A DNA stretch of 64,000 nucleotides from contig CAJTYU010000004.1 of NCBI GenBank assembly GCA_910584095.1, positions 1-64,000 of the forward strand. Reading direction: 5' to 3'. This document shows positions 1 to 8,080 of the stretch, piece after piece. A program made the translations under genes and the position numbers. How positions within the stretch are numbered: the stretch's first letter is position 1; each line of letters begins with the position of its first letter. The DNA is from an uncultured Dorea sp. (GTDB lineage: Bacteria; Bacillota; Clostridia; Lachnospirales; Lachnospiraceae). The notes below the pieces were generated by a model. That model had not been told where the DNA came from, did not search any database, and saw only the letters and a list, made by a program, of their open reading frames with translations.

Positions 1-873
1 CATAGGATACAAAATCCTTGAAGAAAATGTGTCAACTAATCTTGACAAAATCAATCTCCCCGGGATTGCGCAAGGCTCATAGGCGTCCATAAGGAAAGTA
101 TCTATCGCTTCACCGATACTGTATGTACGGCAGAAGGCACCGATCGGTCCCCGCTTCGCGCAAGGGTCTCCCTGTTTTTTCGCTGTCCTTCTCCGCTTCT
201 CTACAGTACGGCTGCTCTCCGGCCAGTAGCTTGTATCCGTCCAGTCCGGGTATCTGGCCAGTACTTCATCCGGGTCCAGCCATGGGTTGTCATGATACCG
301 GAAGATATATTCACCATCTATTGATATGCTTGGCCAATACATCAGCCTTGAGGCCTGATATGTAGTGTCATCGAAATAATCAATTCCTATCTCTTCTGCA
401 AGCTTCCTTCCCACCGCCTCATATTCATCCGGAGTCACCTGACGTTTCAGCGGGATCAAAATACGAAGTCTCGGTTTCTCCGGGCAGTGTTTATGAGTGG
501 AATATACGGCATAATTGTAATCTGTAAGAAGCTCCATATCTTCCATCATGTAGACTGGTGCAAAATCTGCATCCAGTGTAACGATCTGCCGTATCCTGAC
601 ATTCTCCGCTTTCCGCCTGCCATCCTTGAGGCTTCCCCCAATAAATCCTCCGACATCTTTGATCTGATCCTGCCTGATCTTAGACATCTTCATATATTCT
701 GTATAGGTTTCAGGTGTTTTTATTGGCTCTTCCAGTTTCTTTAAAATCTGGGACCACGATAGTTGTTTATTCCTCCATTTTTTCTCTATACGGCTTTTTC
801 CGATTGCAAGAGGAAGCATCCCGTCATACCGGATATTCTTTCTGTATTCTTTTATTTCAGCTATTTTTTCCAT
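1..873 (-). CDS. VapE-like phage primase/helicase, N-terminal part (cut by window edge)
   Basis: The frame starts at ATG 873 just behind a G-rich ribosome site and stays open to base 1. The product begins MEKIAEIKEYRKNIRYDG and contains the stretches KDVGGFIGGSLKDGRRKAEN, STHKHCPEKPRLRILIPL, DYFDDTTYQASRLMYWPS and DPDEVLARYPDW. These are typical of the N-terminal primase-like half of phage VapE / virulence-associated E proteins, which combine a primase-like part with a superfamily 3-type ATPase and act in phage replication. It lies 13 bases downstream of the phage DNA polymerase gene, in the same direction. The last ~20 codons (bases 1-60) no longer look like the family, so the gene may be broken there rather than only cut by the window. 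Family assignment is confident; integrity is not. Confidence 0.75.
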   Translation of the reverse strand, partial: MEKIAEIKEYRKNIRYDGMLPLAIGKSRIEKKWRNKQLSWSQILKKLEEPIKTPETYTEYMKMSKIRQDQIKDVGGFIGGSLKDGRRKAENVRIRQIVTLDADFAPVYMMEDMELLTDYNYAVYSTHKHCPEKPRLRILIPLKRQVTPDEYEAVGRKLAEEIGIDYFDDTTYQASRLMYWPSISIDGEYIFRYHDNPWLDPDEVLARYPDWTDTSYWPESSRTVEKRRRTAKKQGDPCAKRGPIGAFCRTYSIGEAIDTFLMDAYEPCAIPGRLILSRLVDTFSSRILYPM

Positions 874-886
874 GGCCCCCCCGTAG

Positions 887-2887
887 TTAATCTTTTTTAT
901 AAAACTCGGTTTCATATCCATCTCCCTTTAGAGGAAGTCCTTGCCCCCATGGCGGAGATACCTTCATAATATCTGTAATACTCTGCAGTGCGTTTATATC
1001 ATCTTTGGGAACATCAACGATAATTTCATCGTGGACATGCATGACTATATGGTATCCTGCTTCCGTAACCTTCTTTATTGTCTCAGCAAGACAGTCCCTT
1101 GCAACGGCCTGTACGATGTTCTCCACCAGTTTTCCGCCCCATGTCTCTAGCCGCCCCCACCGCTTTGTGTTCTGTTCTACTCCTGCATACGTAACCGATT
1201 CCTTTCCTTCATACTCTTCAATCCTTGCATCGTAATATGCCAGCTTTCTGCCGGACGGCAGCGTAATAAAAAGAATCCCATTGATATAAGAAAAAACTAG
1301 TCCGTGGCGTATCTGGATACTCCGGTGTTCCTGTATGGCAGTTTTGGCCGCGCTCTCTGCAGTCCTCCATAACTTACATATCCTCAAGTTCGCCTTTCTC
1401 CAGTTCTGTACCAGCATAGGGATCTCTTCATCCGGGATACTGCCGGACTTGTCCATTGCCTTGATCGCTCCGAAACTTCCGCCGTAACCCAATGCAAGCT
1501 CGGCTACCTTCCCCTGCCGTCTCAGCTTACTCCCCTTTTTAATGTTCTCAATCGGAACATGGAACATCTGGGAGGCAGAAGCCTCATATATTTTCCCATG
1601 TGTCCGGAATACTTCTAAACGCCATTCCTCGTCAGCCAGCCATGCGATCACCCTTGCCTCGATAGCACTGAAATCAGAGACTACAAACCTGCATCCTTCT
1701 GACGGGATAAAAGCAGTACGTATCAGCTGGCTGAACACAAACGGCACACCGCCGAATAATAGTTCCAGATCCGCAAAACGCTCTTCCTTTACCAAACTCC
1801 TTGCAAGCTCCAAGTCCGGGATTTTATTCTGCGGCAGGTTATGCACCTGTACAATGCGCCCTGCCCACCGCCCGGTCCGGTTTGCCCCGTAAAATTGGAG
1901 GATGCCCCTCAGCCTTGAATCCCCGCACACCGCCTGTGTCATGGCCGTATACTTCTTCGTTGAGGTTTTCCCCAGCTCCTGCCGGATCTCCAGCATCCGG
2001 ATCCCCAGCTCTGTATCACAGATATCTGCCATATCTTTTAATTGTTCCATGATCCCCGGAATGGAGTCTTTAGTAATGCTGGCTGCCTGCAGGCCGTACT
2101 GCTTAAGATACCACGCCTTAAGCTGCGTGAGGCTGTTTGGGTTTTCCAGCCCTGTAAGCCCCACAGCCTCTTCCATCAGCCTTTCATGGTAGGTTTCATC
2201 ATACCGGATAATCTTTTCTGCAAGATCCATGTCCAGGCAGATGCCCTCATCATTCGTTTTCTGGTCTAGTTCCCACAGCTCCTGCTCACTCTCCGGGATA
2301 CGGTACTTTACAATTTTATCTCTGACTGCTGACTCCGTGACCACATCCTGCCGGTTGTACTCTATGAACTGAGCCCATCTCTCCGGGTCGTGCTCTGGCA
2401 GGTTCCTTGTCCTGCCGCCATTGGCCTTTGTGGGCCTGCATGGCTTACAGAAATAACTAATCAGAGATTTTCCTATCTTGTCTTTCTGTTTATCCGCTGG
2501 AAGGCCGAGTGCGGCTCCTACTCCGGCCAAATTCCCGGGAAGCCCCAGCGTGGCGGCATGGACTGCTGTACATCTCCACTGTTCCGGCGGCATCGGCTTT
2601 TTCAAATAAGCTGCAAAGCAGGTTCTCTCAAAATTTGCATTGTATGCCGTCTTGATGTAATCCGGATTCTGCAATGCGTTATAAAATTCTTCCATGTCTT
2701 TTGATGATGCAGTCCTTTCATGGGATGTTCCGCTCTTCAGATCTATAACCTTTACAGAACCTTCGTCAATCCGGTAACCTATCAACAGTATTTCAAAGTC
2801 AGGGCTTTCCGCATATGCGTAAGCCCCTGCCTTTGCTATATCTACGCTGGAGTAAGTCTCAATGTCCACATTCATATAATGCTGCAT
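887..2887 (-). CDS. Phage family A DNA polymerase
   Basis: The 666-residue protein has an N-terminal 3'-5' exonuclease-like start (NVDIETYSSVDIAKAGAYAY, with the DxE pair) followed by a polymerase A core. Motif A is VVSDFSAIEARVIAWLADEE (~residues 395-415), motif B lies around RRQGKVAELALGYGGSFGA (~470), and motif C is the HVHDEIIVDVP stretch near residue 630, with the conserved HDE. This is the usual replicative polymerase of temperate phages of gut Clostridia. It copies phage DNA together with the VapE-like primase, DUF2815 and DUF2800 proteins around it. The start ATG 2887 lies 13 bases after the DUF2815 stop. It looks intact. Confidence 0.93.
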   Translation of the reverse strand: MQHYMNVDIETYSSVDIAKAGAYAYAESPDFEILLIGYRIDEGSVKVIDLKSGTSHERTASSKDMEEFYNALQNPDYIKTAYNANFERTCFAAYLKKPMPPEQWRCTAVHAATLGLPGNLAGVGAALGLPADKQKDKIGKSLISYFCKPCRPTKANGGRTRNLPEHDPERWAQFIEYNRQDVVTESAVRDKIVKYRIPESEQELWELDQKTNDEGICLDMDLAEKIIRYDETYHERLMEEAVGLTGLENPNSLTQLKAWYLKQYGLQAASITKDSIPGIMEQLKDMADICDTELGIRMLEIRQELGKTSTKKYTAMTQAVCGDSRLRGILQFYGANRTGRWAGRIVQVHNLPQNKIPDLELARSLVKEERFADLELLFGGVPFVFSQLIRTAFIPSEGCRFVVSDFSAIEARVIAWLADEEWRLEVFRTHGKIYEASASQMFHVPIENIKKGSKLRRQGKVAELALGYGGSFGAIKAMDKSGSIPDEEIPMLVQNWRKANLRICKLWRTAESAAKTAIQEHRSIQIRHGLVFSYINGILFITLPSGRKLAYYDARIEEYEGKESVTYAGVEQNTKRWGRLETWGGKLVENIVQAVARDCLAETIKKVTEAGYHIVMHVHDEIIVDVPKDDINALQSITDIMKVSPPWGQGLPLKGDGYETEFYKKD

Positions 2888-2899
2888 ATGAACATCCTC

Positions 2900-3460
2900 C
2901 TATCCTAAAAGGTCATCATCCTCAAAATCTTCTTCAAAATCATCCTCTGCGGATGCCCTCGCGCCGCCCAACGCTTCATCGTCACCCAGTTTTTGGATAT
3001 TGTTCAATCCAACACCGACGCCTTTATTTCCGTTGCTGTTAAACGGGAAGAAATTGATAGAAGCCCTTCCCCAGCATCCGGAATAAACCTCTGTCGGATC
3101 CAGAATTTCATTTTTATACATGTCAATGATCCCCGGCTTCTGGTTGCTGTTAGCATTCAGGAAATACATCCCTGTATATTCCTCTGCTTCATCCGCCCTT
3201 TCGTCATCGCCGTCACGCAATGGGAGCTTCAAGTTTCCCGGCTTTTTCCCACCCCACTTTTCAGCTACCCCCTGTTGAACGGCGGCATTGATTGCGGCCT
3301 TAATCTCCTGTACGGTCTTCTTATCCTTTTTGGGGATCAGGAGGCAGATGGAGAACTTTTCATCCTGCCCCGGCTGAAAGCTCCTGCTTTTAAAAATATT
3401 TACATAACTGAATCTTACCTTCCCTGTAATTACTTTCGTTGGCTGTATACTCTTACTCAT
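2900..3460 (-). CDS. DUF2815 family phage protein (putative ssDNA-binding)
   Basis: The protein starting MSKSIQPTKVITGKVRFSYV matches the conserved opening of DUF2815 proteins, which almost always sit next to family A polymerases in phage replication modules and are thought to bind single-stranded DNA. It ends in a strongly acidic tail (EDDFEEDFEDDDLLG), as single-strand binding proteins often do to recruit partners. I chose ATG 3460 because AGGAG lies 10 bases upstream and the homologues begin here. The longer frame from ATG 3526, which overlaps the DUF2800 stop as TAATG, would add 22 residues of non-conserved sequence. Role in replication is inferred from family and context. Confidence 0.85.
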   Translation of the reverse strand: MSKSIQPTKVITGKVRFSYVNIFKSRSFQPGQDEKFSICLLIPKKDKKTVQEIKAAINAAVQQGVAEKWGGKKPGNLKLPLRDGDDERADEAEEYTGMYFLNANSNQKPGIIDMYKNEILDPTEVYSGCWGRASINFFPFNSNGNKGVGVGLNNIQKLGDDEALGGARASAEDDFEEDFEDDDLLG

Positions 3461-3525
3461 ATCTTCAAATCTCCTGTTCTTATAATTTCCTGTCAAATAA
3501 TCTTTATGGTTCTTCAATGAGTCCA

Positions 3526-4686
3526 TTACTCAAAATCTTTTTTAGCTGCATCGGCAGTATTCAGTTCAGGACGGCTATCAGTCTCTGGCACCAGTACGGG
3601 TTTTCCCTCCGGCTTGATAACTAGACCGGACAGCGCCTCCCCGAACGTCTTCTTTCCAACAGCTTTCTCCATCGCCGTAATACCAAGGAGCTTTGTCTCT
3701 GTAATATCCTCCTGCCGGTAACCGGCCTTTATAAGTGTTTCTTTTACTTTTTCTTCGTCTAAGTATTTGCGGTTACTTCTTCCTGCTACCAGTTTCCAGC
3801 CTTCATATTTCACGCCGTGGTTCAGAACCTGTTCAAAGGCATAATCCTTCACGTCCTTCGCCCAGCTATTCAGTTCCTCCGCCCTCTGCAGGACCTCTCC
3901 GATCTCCCATTCTTCAAGGATATCCGGATCCCGCATCTCCAGCTTTGCAAGCGCAAGGTTCTTTTCGGCCCTTGCCCTACATACTGCTTTGGCTTTACAG
4001 AAACGGCAGTGATCTCCCGGCAGGTATTCCCCCTCGCCGTTCATGGCAAGCTCAGCCTTCGGCCTTACTTCCCTTTCTGCCCAGTCCAGTAGTTCTTCCA
4101 CTGTCAGCTCCTCAGTAGAGATATTCTCAAGCCGTGGCTGGATAATGGTCATCTTTACGCGGCGGATATCATACAGCATGCTGTGCTCCAAGTATGCCCC
4201 GATGCCGTAAAGCCTCAGCTGTGGGTTCCTTTCAGCAGATACGCCTACACCCTTGCCGTATTTCAGGTCAATAACCTGAACCATATCGTCCGCAATGATC
4301 ACTACATCCCCGGTCCCGAACCCTTCTGGGACATATTCCGAAAAATCCAGCCACTGCTCTGCAAGGAGCTGTGCATCCGGGCAGGATTTCCTTGCTTCAT
4401 TGAATATCTCCCATACGTTCTCTGTATAACCGGCTATGCACTCTTCCATTTCCTTACTATACAGTTCCTCTTTCCGGAGTTTGTTTATCCGGATGGAAAA
4501 TGCTTTTTTTGTCATCTCCTTGTTGTTATAACGGATGATCTGTTCCGCAATCTTATGTGCCAGCGTCCCTTCTTCGGCATACTCCGACCCCTTATCCGGG
4601 AACTGTTCTTCCAGCTTTACGGACGGCGTACAGGCCATCCACCGGTGCGCGCCGCTTGCGCTCAATCTGGCATGTGCTTCAGGCAT
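3526..4686 (-). CDS. DUF2800 family phage nuclease (PD-(D/E)XK, Cas4/RecB-like)
   Basis: The 386-residue protein opens ARLSASGAHRWMACTPSVKL and EEGTLAHKIAEQII, hallmarks of DUF2800. A nuclease core is visible at GFGTGDVVIIADD followed by VIDLKYGKGVGV (D-x-K), then a QLRLYGIGAY segment, and a cysteine cluster CRFCKAKAVCRAR near residue 235 that resembles the Fe-S-binding end of RecB/Cas4-type nucleases. It probably processes DNA ends in phage recombination or replication. The stop overlaps the upstream edge of the DUF2815 frame (TAATG) and the start ATG 4686 touches the stop of the 117-residue gene, so the genes are translationally coupled. Confidence 0.87.
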   Translation of the reverse strand: MPEAHARLSASGAHRWMACTPSVKLEEQFPDKGSEYAEEGTLAHKIAEQIIRYNNKEMTKKAFSIRINKLRKEELYSKEMEECIAGYTENVWEIFNEARKSCPDAQLLAEQWLDFSEYVPEGFGTGDVVIIADDMVQVIDLKYGKGVGVSAERNPQLRLYGIGAYLEHSMLYDIRRVKMTIIQPRLENISTEELTVEELLDWAEREVRPKAELAMNGEGEYLPGDHCRFCKAKAVCRARAEKNLALAKLEMRDPDILEEWEIGEVLQRAEELNSWAKDVKDYAFEQVLNHGVKYEGWKLVAGRSNRKYLDEEKVKETLIKAGYRQEDITETKLLGITAMEKAVGKKTFGEALSGLVIKPEGKPVLVPETDSRPELNTADAAKKDFE

Positions 4687-5039
4687 TACAGCTCACCTGC
4701 CTTCTGCATAAGCTCCGCATATTTTTCTTCTGGGACTTCTGACAGCTTGGATGCCCCGAAATCTGCCAAGAGTCCCTTCACCTGCTCCCGCTTCCCTGAT
4801 TTCTGGAGCTCTGCAAGCTTTGCCCGGACATCTGTAAGAGTATAGGTTATTTCCTCCCGCGCCGGTTCCGGATCCCCTTTGGGTATTTCCACATCCTCAG
4901 GTTCCAGCTTCCCGGGGCTTTCCTTCTGTGCTTTCTGCCCGGTGTCCTTTGCTGCCTGCGCCGGGCCTTCCCTTTGCAGGAGATTTCCGGCAAATCCCAT
5001 CATTTCCTCATAGTCACAAAATTCGCATACAATCTTCAT
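4686..5039 (-). CDS. Phage protein of unknown function, 117 residues
   Basis: I do not recognise a named family. The N-terminus carries a short Cys pair (CEFCDYEEMM). The middle (~residues 25-65) is a low-complexity Pro/Glu/Lys linker. The last ~45 residues (YTLTDVRAKLAELQKSGKRE, then GLLADFGASKLSEVPEEKYA) form a compact helical module that I recall at the ends of other phage replication-module proteins. It sits between DUF2800 and the PC4-like gene with one-base overlaps on both sides, so it belongs to the same transcript and is probably an accessory DNA-binding or single-strand-binding partner. That role is inference from context only. Confidence 0.7.
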   Translation of the reverse strand: MKIVCEFCDYEEMMGFAGNLLQREGPAQAAKDTGQKAQKESPGKLEPEDVEIPKGDPEPAREEITYTLTDVRAKLAELQKSGKREQVKGLLADFGASKLSEVPEEKYAELMQKAGEL

Positions 5040-5275
5040 TACTCAGTCCCTCCAATTCTTTTTAATCCCGCATTAGCAATTTTATGAAATTCATCCTCTG
5101 TGAGGCTGATTCCCTTAGTCATCTTTTCATGGTCATCCGACCATCCCCTGATATCCAGCTTGTCCGGCCCGCCGTACCAGCTGATCACATTCAGTTCCTT
5201 ATGGTATACGTCTGTCTCCTTTTCCTTCGGCAGAGTCAGAACCGTTTCTTTTATCTCATAATTGCTGACTTTCAT
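5039..5275 (-). CDS. YdbC-like (PC4/p15 fold) nucleic-acid-binding phage protein
   Basis: The 78-residue sequence KELNVISWYGGPDKLDIRGW followed by SDDHEKMTKGISLTEDE matches the conserved core of YdbC-family proteins, bacterial relatives of the transcription coactivator PC4 that bind single-stranded DNA. The size fits a single domain. ATG 5275 is preceded by AAAGGAGAAAC. The gene ends with a one-base overlap with the 117-residue gene. In this operon it most likely coats single-stranded DNA during phage replication or recombination. Confidence 0.8.
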   Translation of the reverse strand: MKVSNYEIKETVLTLPKEKETDVYHKELNVISWYGGPDKLDIRGWSDDHEKMTKGISLTEDEFHKIANAGLKRIGGTE

Positions 5276-5313
5276 TTGACGTTTCTCCTTTTCTACGATA
5301 TAATTTAATTGGT

Positions 5314-5379
5314 TTATTTTCTGAGCGCCTGAGCTTGCCGGCTCTTATGGGTGCTCTTTTTCTTTTTTATGTATCCCAA
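5314..5379 (-). CDS. Possible very small basic phage peptide (21 residues)
   Basis: A TTG at 5379 is preceded at good distance by AAGGAGTGAAAGCG, a strong ribosome site that overlaps the stop of the upstream membrane-protein gene. The product would be a 21-residue lysine-rich peptide starting MGYIKKKKSTHKSR. The support is only the ribosome site, the tight packing and the strand. It could equally be leader sequence for the PC4-like gene. Confidence 0.3.
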   Translation of the reverse strand: MGYIKKKKSTHKSRQAQALRK

Positions 5380-5384
5380 CGCTT

Positions 5385-5582
5385 TCACTCCTTTCTTATG
5401 CCCCATCCGGTAAATACTAGAACAGCCCCGATCGTAATGCAGATCATATATTCCGGCATGGAATAGTTCCCGCATTCACATGCCCCTGTTGAGCCAAGGA
5501 TATCCATAATTCCAACAAAAACAAATGCGTCTGCAACCGTTTCCATGGTTTTCTTTCTGCCTGCCGTTAACCGCCTCAGCAT
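5385..5582 (-). CDS. Small phage membrane protein of unknown function
   Basis: From ATG 5582 the product is 65 residues with two hydrophobic segments, around VADAFVFVGIMDILG and ICITIGAVLVFTGWGI. I chose 5582 over an in-frame ATG at 5603 because it overlaps the stop of the upstream HTH gene by only 7 bases. No family recognised. It is part of the minus-strand phage operon. Confidence 0.5.
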   Translation of the reverse strand: MLRRLTAGRKKTMETVADAFVFVGIMDILGSTGACECGNYSMPEYMICITIGAVLVFTGWGIRKE

Positions 5583-5875
5583 GTTGTCCTCACCTTCTTG
5601 CACACTATATGCAGCATCCCATTCTCCACCAGGTACATCCTTGCGTCCGCCATGTTGAAAGGCGGTACGGACTTCCTGAGATTTTTGTCTGCCAGCCGCT
5701 TATTATATTTCAGATAATCTGCAAATACTTCTATACTCACAAGATTATTGCCTTCCAGAACCGCATACTTGTTATACCGCTTCCCTATTTCGGCCTCTAT
5801 GCCCTCAATCCTGCGGTACACCGTGCTGGGCGATATGCCGAATATCTTTGCTATGTCTGATTTATTTGCATACAC
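5576..5875 (-). CDS. Small phage HTH protein (excisionase-like)
   Basis: The 99-residue product begins MYANKSDIAKIFGISPSTVY, a clear helix-turn-helix of the MerR/excisionase-like type, followed by RRIEGIEAEIGKRYNKYAV. Such small proteins in the early operon of temperate phages act as excisionases or local regulators. The remainder (VENGMLHIVCKKVRTTC) has no recognised domain. It overlaps the following membrane-protein gene by 7 bases. The specific role is unproven. Confidence 0.65.
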   Translation of the reverse strand: MYANKSDIAKIFGISPSTVYRRIEGIEAEIGKRYNKYAVLEGNNLVSIEVFADYLKYNKRLADKNLRKSVPPFNMADARMYLVENGMLHIVCKKVRTTC

Positions 5876-5916
5876 TGGCTGCCGCCTCCTTCCTGCATAT
5901 TTATCAATGTCCGGAC

Positions 5917-6246
5917 TTAAGGTTCCTCTTCGTACTCCGCTGCGCCTGTATACAAATCTATCGCGTTGCCGAGAAGCTCCTTGATCTGCCTGTTCGCGTA
6001 ATAAGCTGGGTCTTCATCTTTAAACAGATCCATCATCTTAACGATTATCGGAAGATCCAACATATCCACGAACTCATTAAGGGGAAGCGGCAAGTCATAA
6101 ATGCATTCGCCATAATACGTCCTCGCTATAACTGCAAGTATACGCAGGTGCTTTGCATTTTGAATATGCATAATAGCGTTGATGATTTCCATCCTCGTCT
6201 TATCCATCTCCCAGCGTTCTTCCATGCTTGGAATAATCAAACTCAT
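5917..6246 (-). CDS. Phage protein of unknown function, 109 residues
   Basis: A mostly helical protein with the stretch NAIMHIQNAKHLRILAVIAR, which I recall as a common small early-phage protein of clostridial prophages without known function. It is acidic at the C-terminus (GAAEYEEEP). The start ATG 6246 overlaps the stop of the upstream gene by 4 bases (ATGA), implying coupled translation. An internal ATG at 6222 is an alternative start. Confidence 0.6.
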   Translation of the reverse strand: MSLIIPSMEERWEMDKTRMEIINAIMHIQNAKHLRILAVIARTYYGECIYDLPLPLNEFVDMLDLPIIVKMMDLFKDEDPAYYANRQIKELLGNAIDLYTGAAEYEEEP

Positions 6247-6650
6247 ACCGTTCCGTCCTCCTTTCTGTCTATTTCACGGCGCTTAAGCCGCACATACTTA
6301 TTTAAAATCAGCCGCATAGCCTTATGGTACTGTCCATGCGGCAGTACAGGTTTAATCAAAGCTTTCCACAGCAGCGCCCTGTCGGCATACTCGCCGTTTA
6401 CAGGGGAAAATGCAAGTCTGTGCCTATCCTCATAGGGGAGGCTACTGAATATTGGATCGATCAGGTCAAATAGGCTCCAGCTGGCGTTTGCAATCACACA
6501 TCCTTCCACCGTATCCAGAAGCCCCGGCCCCATTTTGATCAGCGGGATAACCACGGAGGTTTTTACTTCCAATTTCTTCCCCTCTTTCCCCGCCTCACGC
6601 AGCCTTTTATATATCCCTACAGAAGTCTTAATGTCTTTGATGATTCCCAT
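6243..6650 (-). CDS. Phage protein of unknown function, 135 residues
   Basis: The product MGIIKDIKTSVGIYKRLREA... has a basic C-terminal half (LNKYVRLKRREIDRKEDG) and no recognised domain. It lies between the antirepressor and the 109-residue gene, overlapping the latter by four bases. A purine-rich ribosome site (AAAAGGAGGGAATAAACCGC) precedes ATG 6650. Confidence 0.6.
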   Translation of the reverse strand: MGIIKDIKTSVGIYKRLREAGKEGKKLEVKTSVVIPLIKMGPGLLDTVEGCVIANASWSLFDLIDPIFSSLPYEDRHRLAFSPVNGEYADRALLWKALIKPVLPHGQYHKAMRLILNKYVRLKRREIDRKEDGTV

Positions 6651-6673
6651 GCGGTTTATTCCCTCCTTTTCCT

Positions 6674-7453
6674 TTATGCCGTGCCGTATTTTATGACCAG
6701 TTCCTTCACGATGGCTATATACCCTTCAATCAGCTTCTTGTCATCTGCTATCACATCTAGCTGGTTCAGCTTGTCCAGCTTTGATTTGCAGATGCCGTTC
6801 AGGGCCATTGTCTTTCTCTTATTGGTAAGCCGGATGTTGAGCGCTACGCCCATCCGCTGCTCCAATAACTTGTAGCTCTCTTCCCTGATCGCACGAATAT
6901 GCTCATACCCACCCATGGACAGGGCGATTTTATTAATAAGGTTGGAAGTATCCTTGCGCCACTGCGTCGGGCTGAGTGCGACTACCTCCCTGATGGAGTC
7001 CATCTTACCTTCAACCTCCTCCAGTTTCTCAGCCTGCCTCTTCTGCTCCAGCTCCATGTTGATAAGCAGCTGCAGCTGTGGGCTAAGCTCCTGCGATTTA
7101 AATTCCTTCACTGTAAAATATGATTTCACTAGCTGCCGCTGTACCTGCCAAGCCAAGTCATCTTTTAAAGATTTTACAAGCATGAGGTAGCCGGATTCTG
7201 TGAGAAGTAATACTTTATCTGGCGTACCACCTTGCGGTCTTTCAATACCAAGCGTCCGAATTTCGGACGGCTGGTCTAAGGTATAGAAATCCTCGTCCTC
7301 AATAAAATGTTTCTTATTATCATTAAATCGCTTTCTTGCTGTCCCTTCTGGTCTTTCATGCACCATATCAATATCCATAAATGTTACAACTCTTCTACCA
7401 TTAAATTCTTTTATAGAAATCTCTTGATTTCCGATTTTAATTAAATTATTCAT
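6674..7453 (-). CDS. ORF6N-domain phage antirepressor
   Basis: The N-terminal ~120 residues (EISIKEFNGRRVVTFMDIDM, then RKRFNDNKKHFIEDEDFYTL and LLTESGYLMLVKSLKDDLAW) are an ORF6N domain, a DNA-binding module of phage antirepressors. The C-terminal half, with a coiled-coil stretch MELEQKRQAEKLEEVEGKMD and the segment SPTQWRKDTSNLINKIA, is typical of the second domain in Rha/AntA-like regulators. It is the first gene of the lytic operon behind two HTH genes and probably counters the CI-like repressor upon induction. ATG 7453 follows AGGAGGAAAAATTTA. Confidence 0.87.
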   Translation of the reverse strand: MNNLIKIGNQEISIKEFNGRRVVTFMDIDMVHERPEGTARKRFNDNKKHFIEDEDFYTLDQPSEIRTLGIERPQGGTPDKVLLLTESGYLMLVKSLKDDLAWQVQRQLVKSYFTVKEFKSQELSPQLQLLINMELEQKRQAEKLEEVEGKMDSIREVVALSPTQWRKDTSNLINKIALSMGGYEHIRAIREESYKLLEQRMGVALNIRLTNKRKTMALNGICKSKLDKLNQLDVIADDKKLIEGYIAIVKELVIKYGTA

Positions 7454-7466
7454 TAAATTTTTCCTC

Positions 7467-7655
7467 CTACTCTAAAAAATAATTAATGGGTACACCAAAG
7501 TAATCAGCAAGCTTTTTGAGCTTATCGACTTTAGGCGAATATCTTCCACATTTCCAGCTCGATAAGGTAGCTGTGGATACACCTGTATCTTTTGCCACTT
7601 GATATGCCGTTTTGCCTGTTTTGTTTAGCAATTCGACAAATTTTTTGTATATTCT
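7467..7655 (-). CDS. HTH (Cro/CI-type) regulator without a canonical start codon
   Basis: This open frame encodes FVELLNKTGKTAYQVAKDTG followed by VSTATLSSWKCGRYSPKVDK and ends KLADYFGVPINYFLE, an almost complete XRE-type helix-turn-helix protein. A ribosome-like AAAGAGGTG lies at the right place, but the codon expected to be the start is ATA (7652); the frame is closed by TAA at 7656-7658. The first standard start is TTG 7631, which would cut helix 1 and has no ribosome site. Either a rare ATA start is used or the start was lost by mutation. It lies between the antirepressor and the Cro-like gene. Confidence 0.65.
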   Translation of the reverse strand, partial: RIYKKFVELLNKTGKTAYQVAKDTGVSTATLSSWKCGRYSPKVDKLKKLADYFGVPINYFLE

Positions 7656-7685
7656 TTACACCTCTTTCTTTTTGTTTATTCGCAT

Positions 7686-7904
7686 TTATGAGACTAATTG
7701 ACTAAAAAAAATCGCATTTTCCTCTTCTACAGATAATTTAAGTACACTTACAATTTTATCTGCTTCTGCTATACTAATTTTGTCCCTCGCTGAGCTAATT
7801 TTTCGATACATTGTAGCCCTATCAATTCCAATTTTTTTATCCAAATCTCCTATGCTCATACCATTCTCTACAATTTTACCTTTAAGTTTATTTACATTGA
7901 CCAT
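7686..7904 (-). CDS. Small phage Cro-like HTH regulator
   Basis: From ATG 7904, which follows AAGGAGGGGAAAT, the 72-residue protein MVNVNKLKGKIVENGMSIGD contains the HTH DLDKKIGIDRATMYRKIS and the segment EADKIVSVLKLSVEEENAIF, a well known arrangement in small phage Cro/repressor proteins. It is transcribed away from the CI-like gene from a divergent promoter. It probably shuts off repressor synthesis during lytic growth. The frame extends upstream to 7928 but without a ribosome site there. Confidence 0.85.
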   Translation of the reverse strand: MVNVNKLKGKIVENGMSIGDLDKKIGIDRATMYRKISSARDKISIAEADKIVSVLKLSVEEENAIFFSQLVS

Positions 7905-7943
7905 ATTTCCCCTCCTTCCTTTTCTCATATGTGCGACACAATT

Positions 7944-7972
7944 ATAATAGCATCATTGCTCTATCCTGCCAA
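7944..7972 (-). promoter_or_regulatory. Lytic-side phage promoter (cro/antirepressor operon)
   Basis: On the minus strand TTGGCA (7967-7972) and TATTAT (7944-7949) are spaced by 17 bases. The -10 region reads TGCTATTATAA, nearly identical to the opposing promoter at 8024-8052, so both sides of the switch may bind the same regulators. The region between contains repeated TTGTG/CACAA and TGCGAA half-sites that may be operators. Confidence 0.6.
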
Positions 7973-8023
7973 CACAATAATCTCACTTATGCGAATTTTT
8001 CATTTATTCTTTTAATTGTGCAG

Positions 8024-8052
8024 TTGCAAATTTGCGAATATTGTGCTATTAT
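8024..8052 (+). promoter_or_regulatory. Lysogeny-side phage promoter (CI-like repressor)
   Basis: TTGCAA (8024-8029) and TATTAT (8047-8052) lie 17 bases apart, 29 bases before the repressor start. Overlapping half-sites (TTGTGCAG, TTGCAAATTTGCGAATA, TTGTGC) around the -35 and spacer suggest an autoregulatory operator. Confidence 0.65.
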
Positions 8053-8080
8053 ACAATTAAGATATAGGAGGTGGAATCTG

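Noticed and set aside
7931..8080. Long N-terminal extension of the CI-like repressor in the same frame
   Set aside because: The extension covers the divergent promoters and operators; ATG 8081 has a strong ribosome site and fits homologues.
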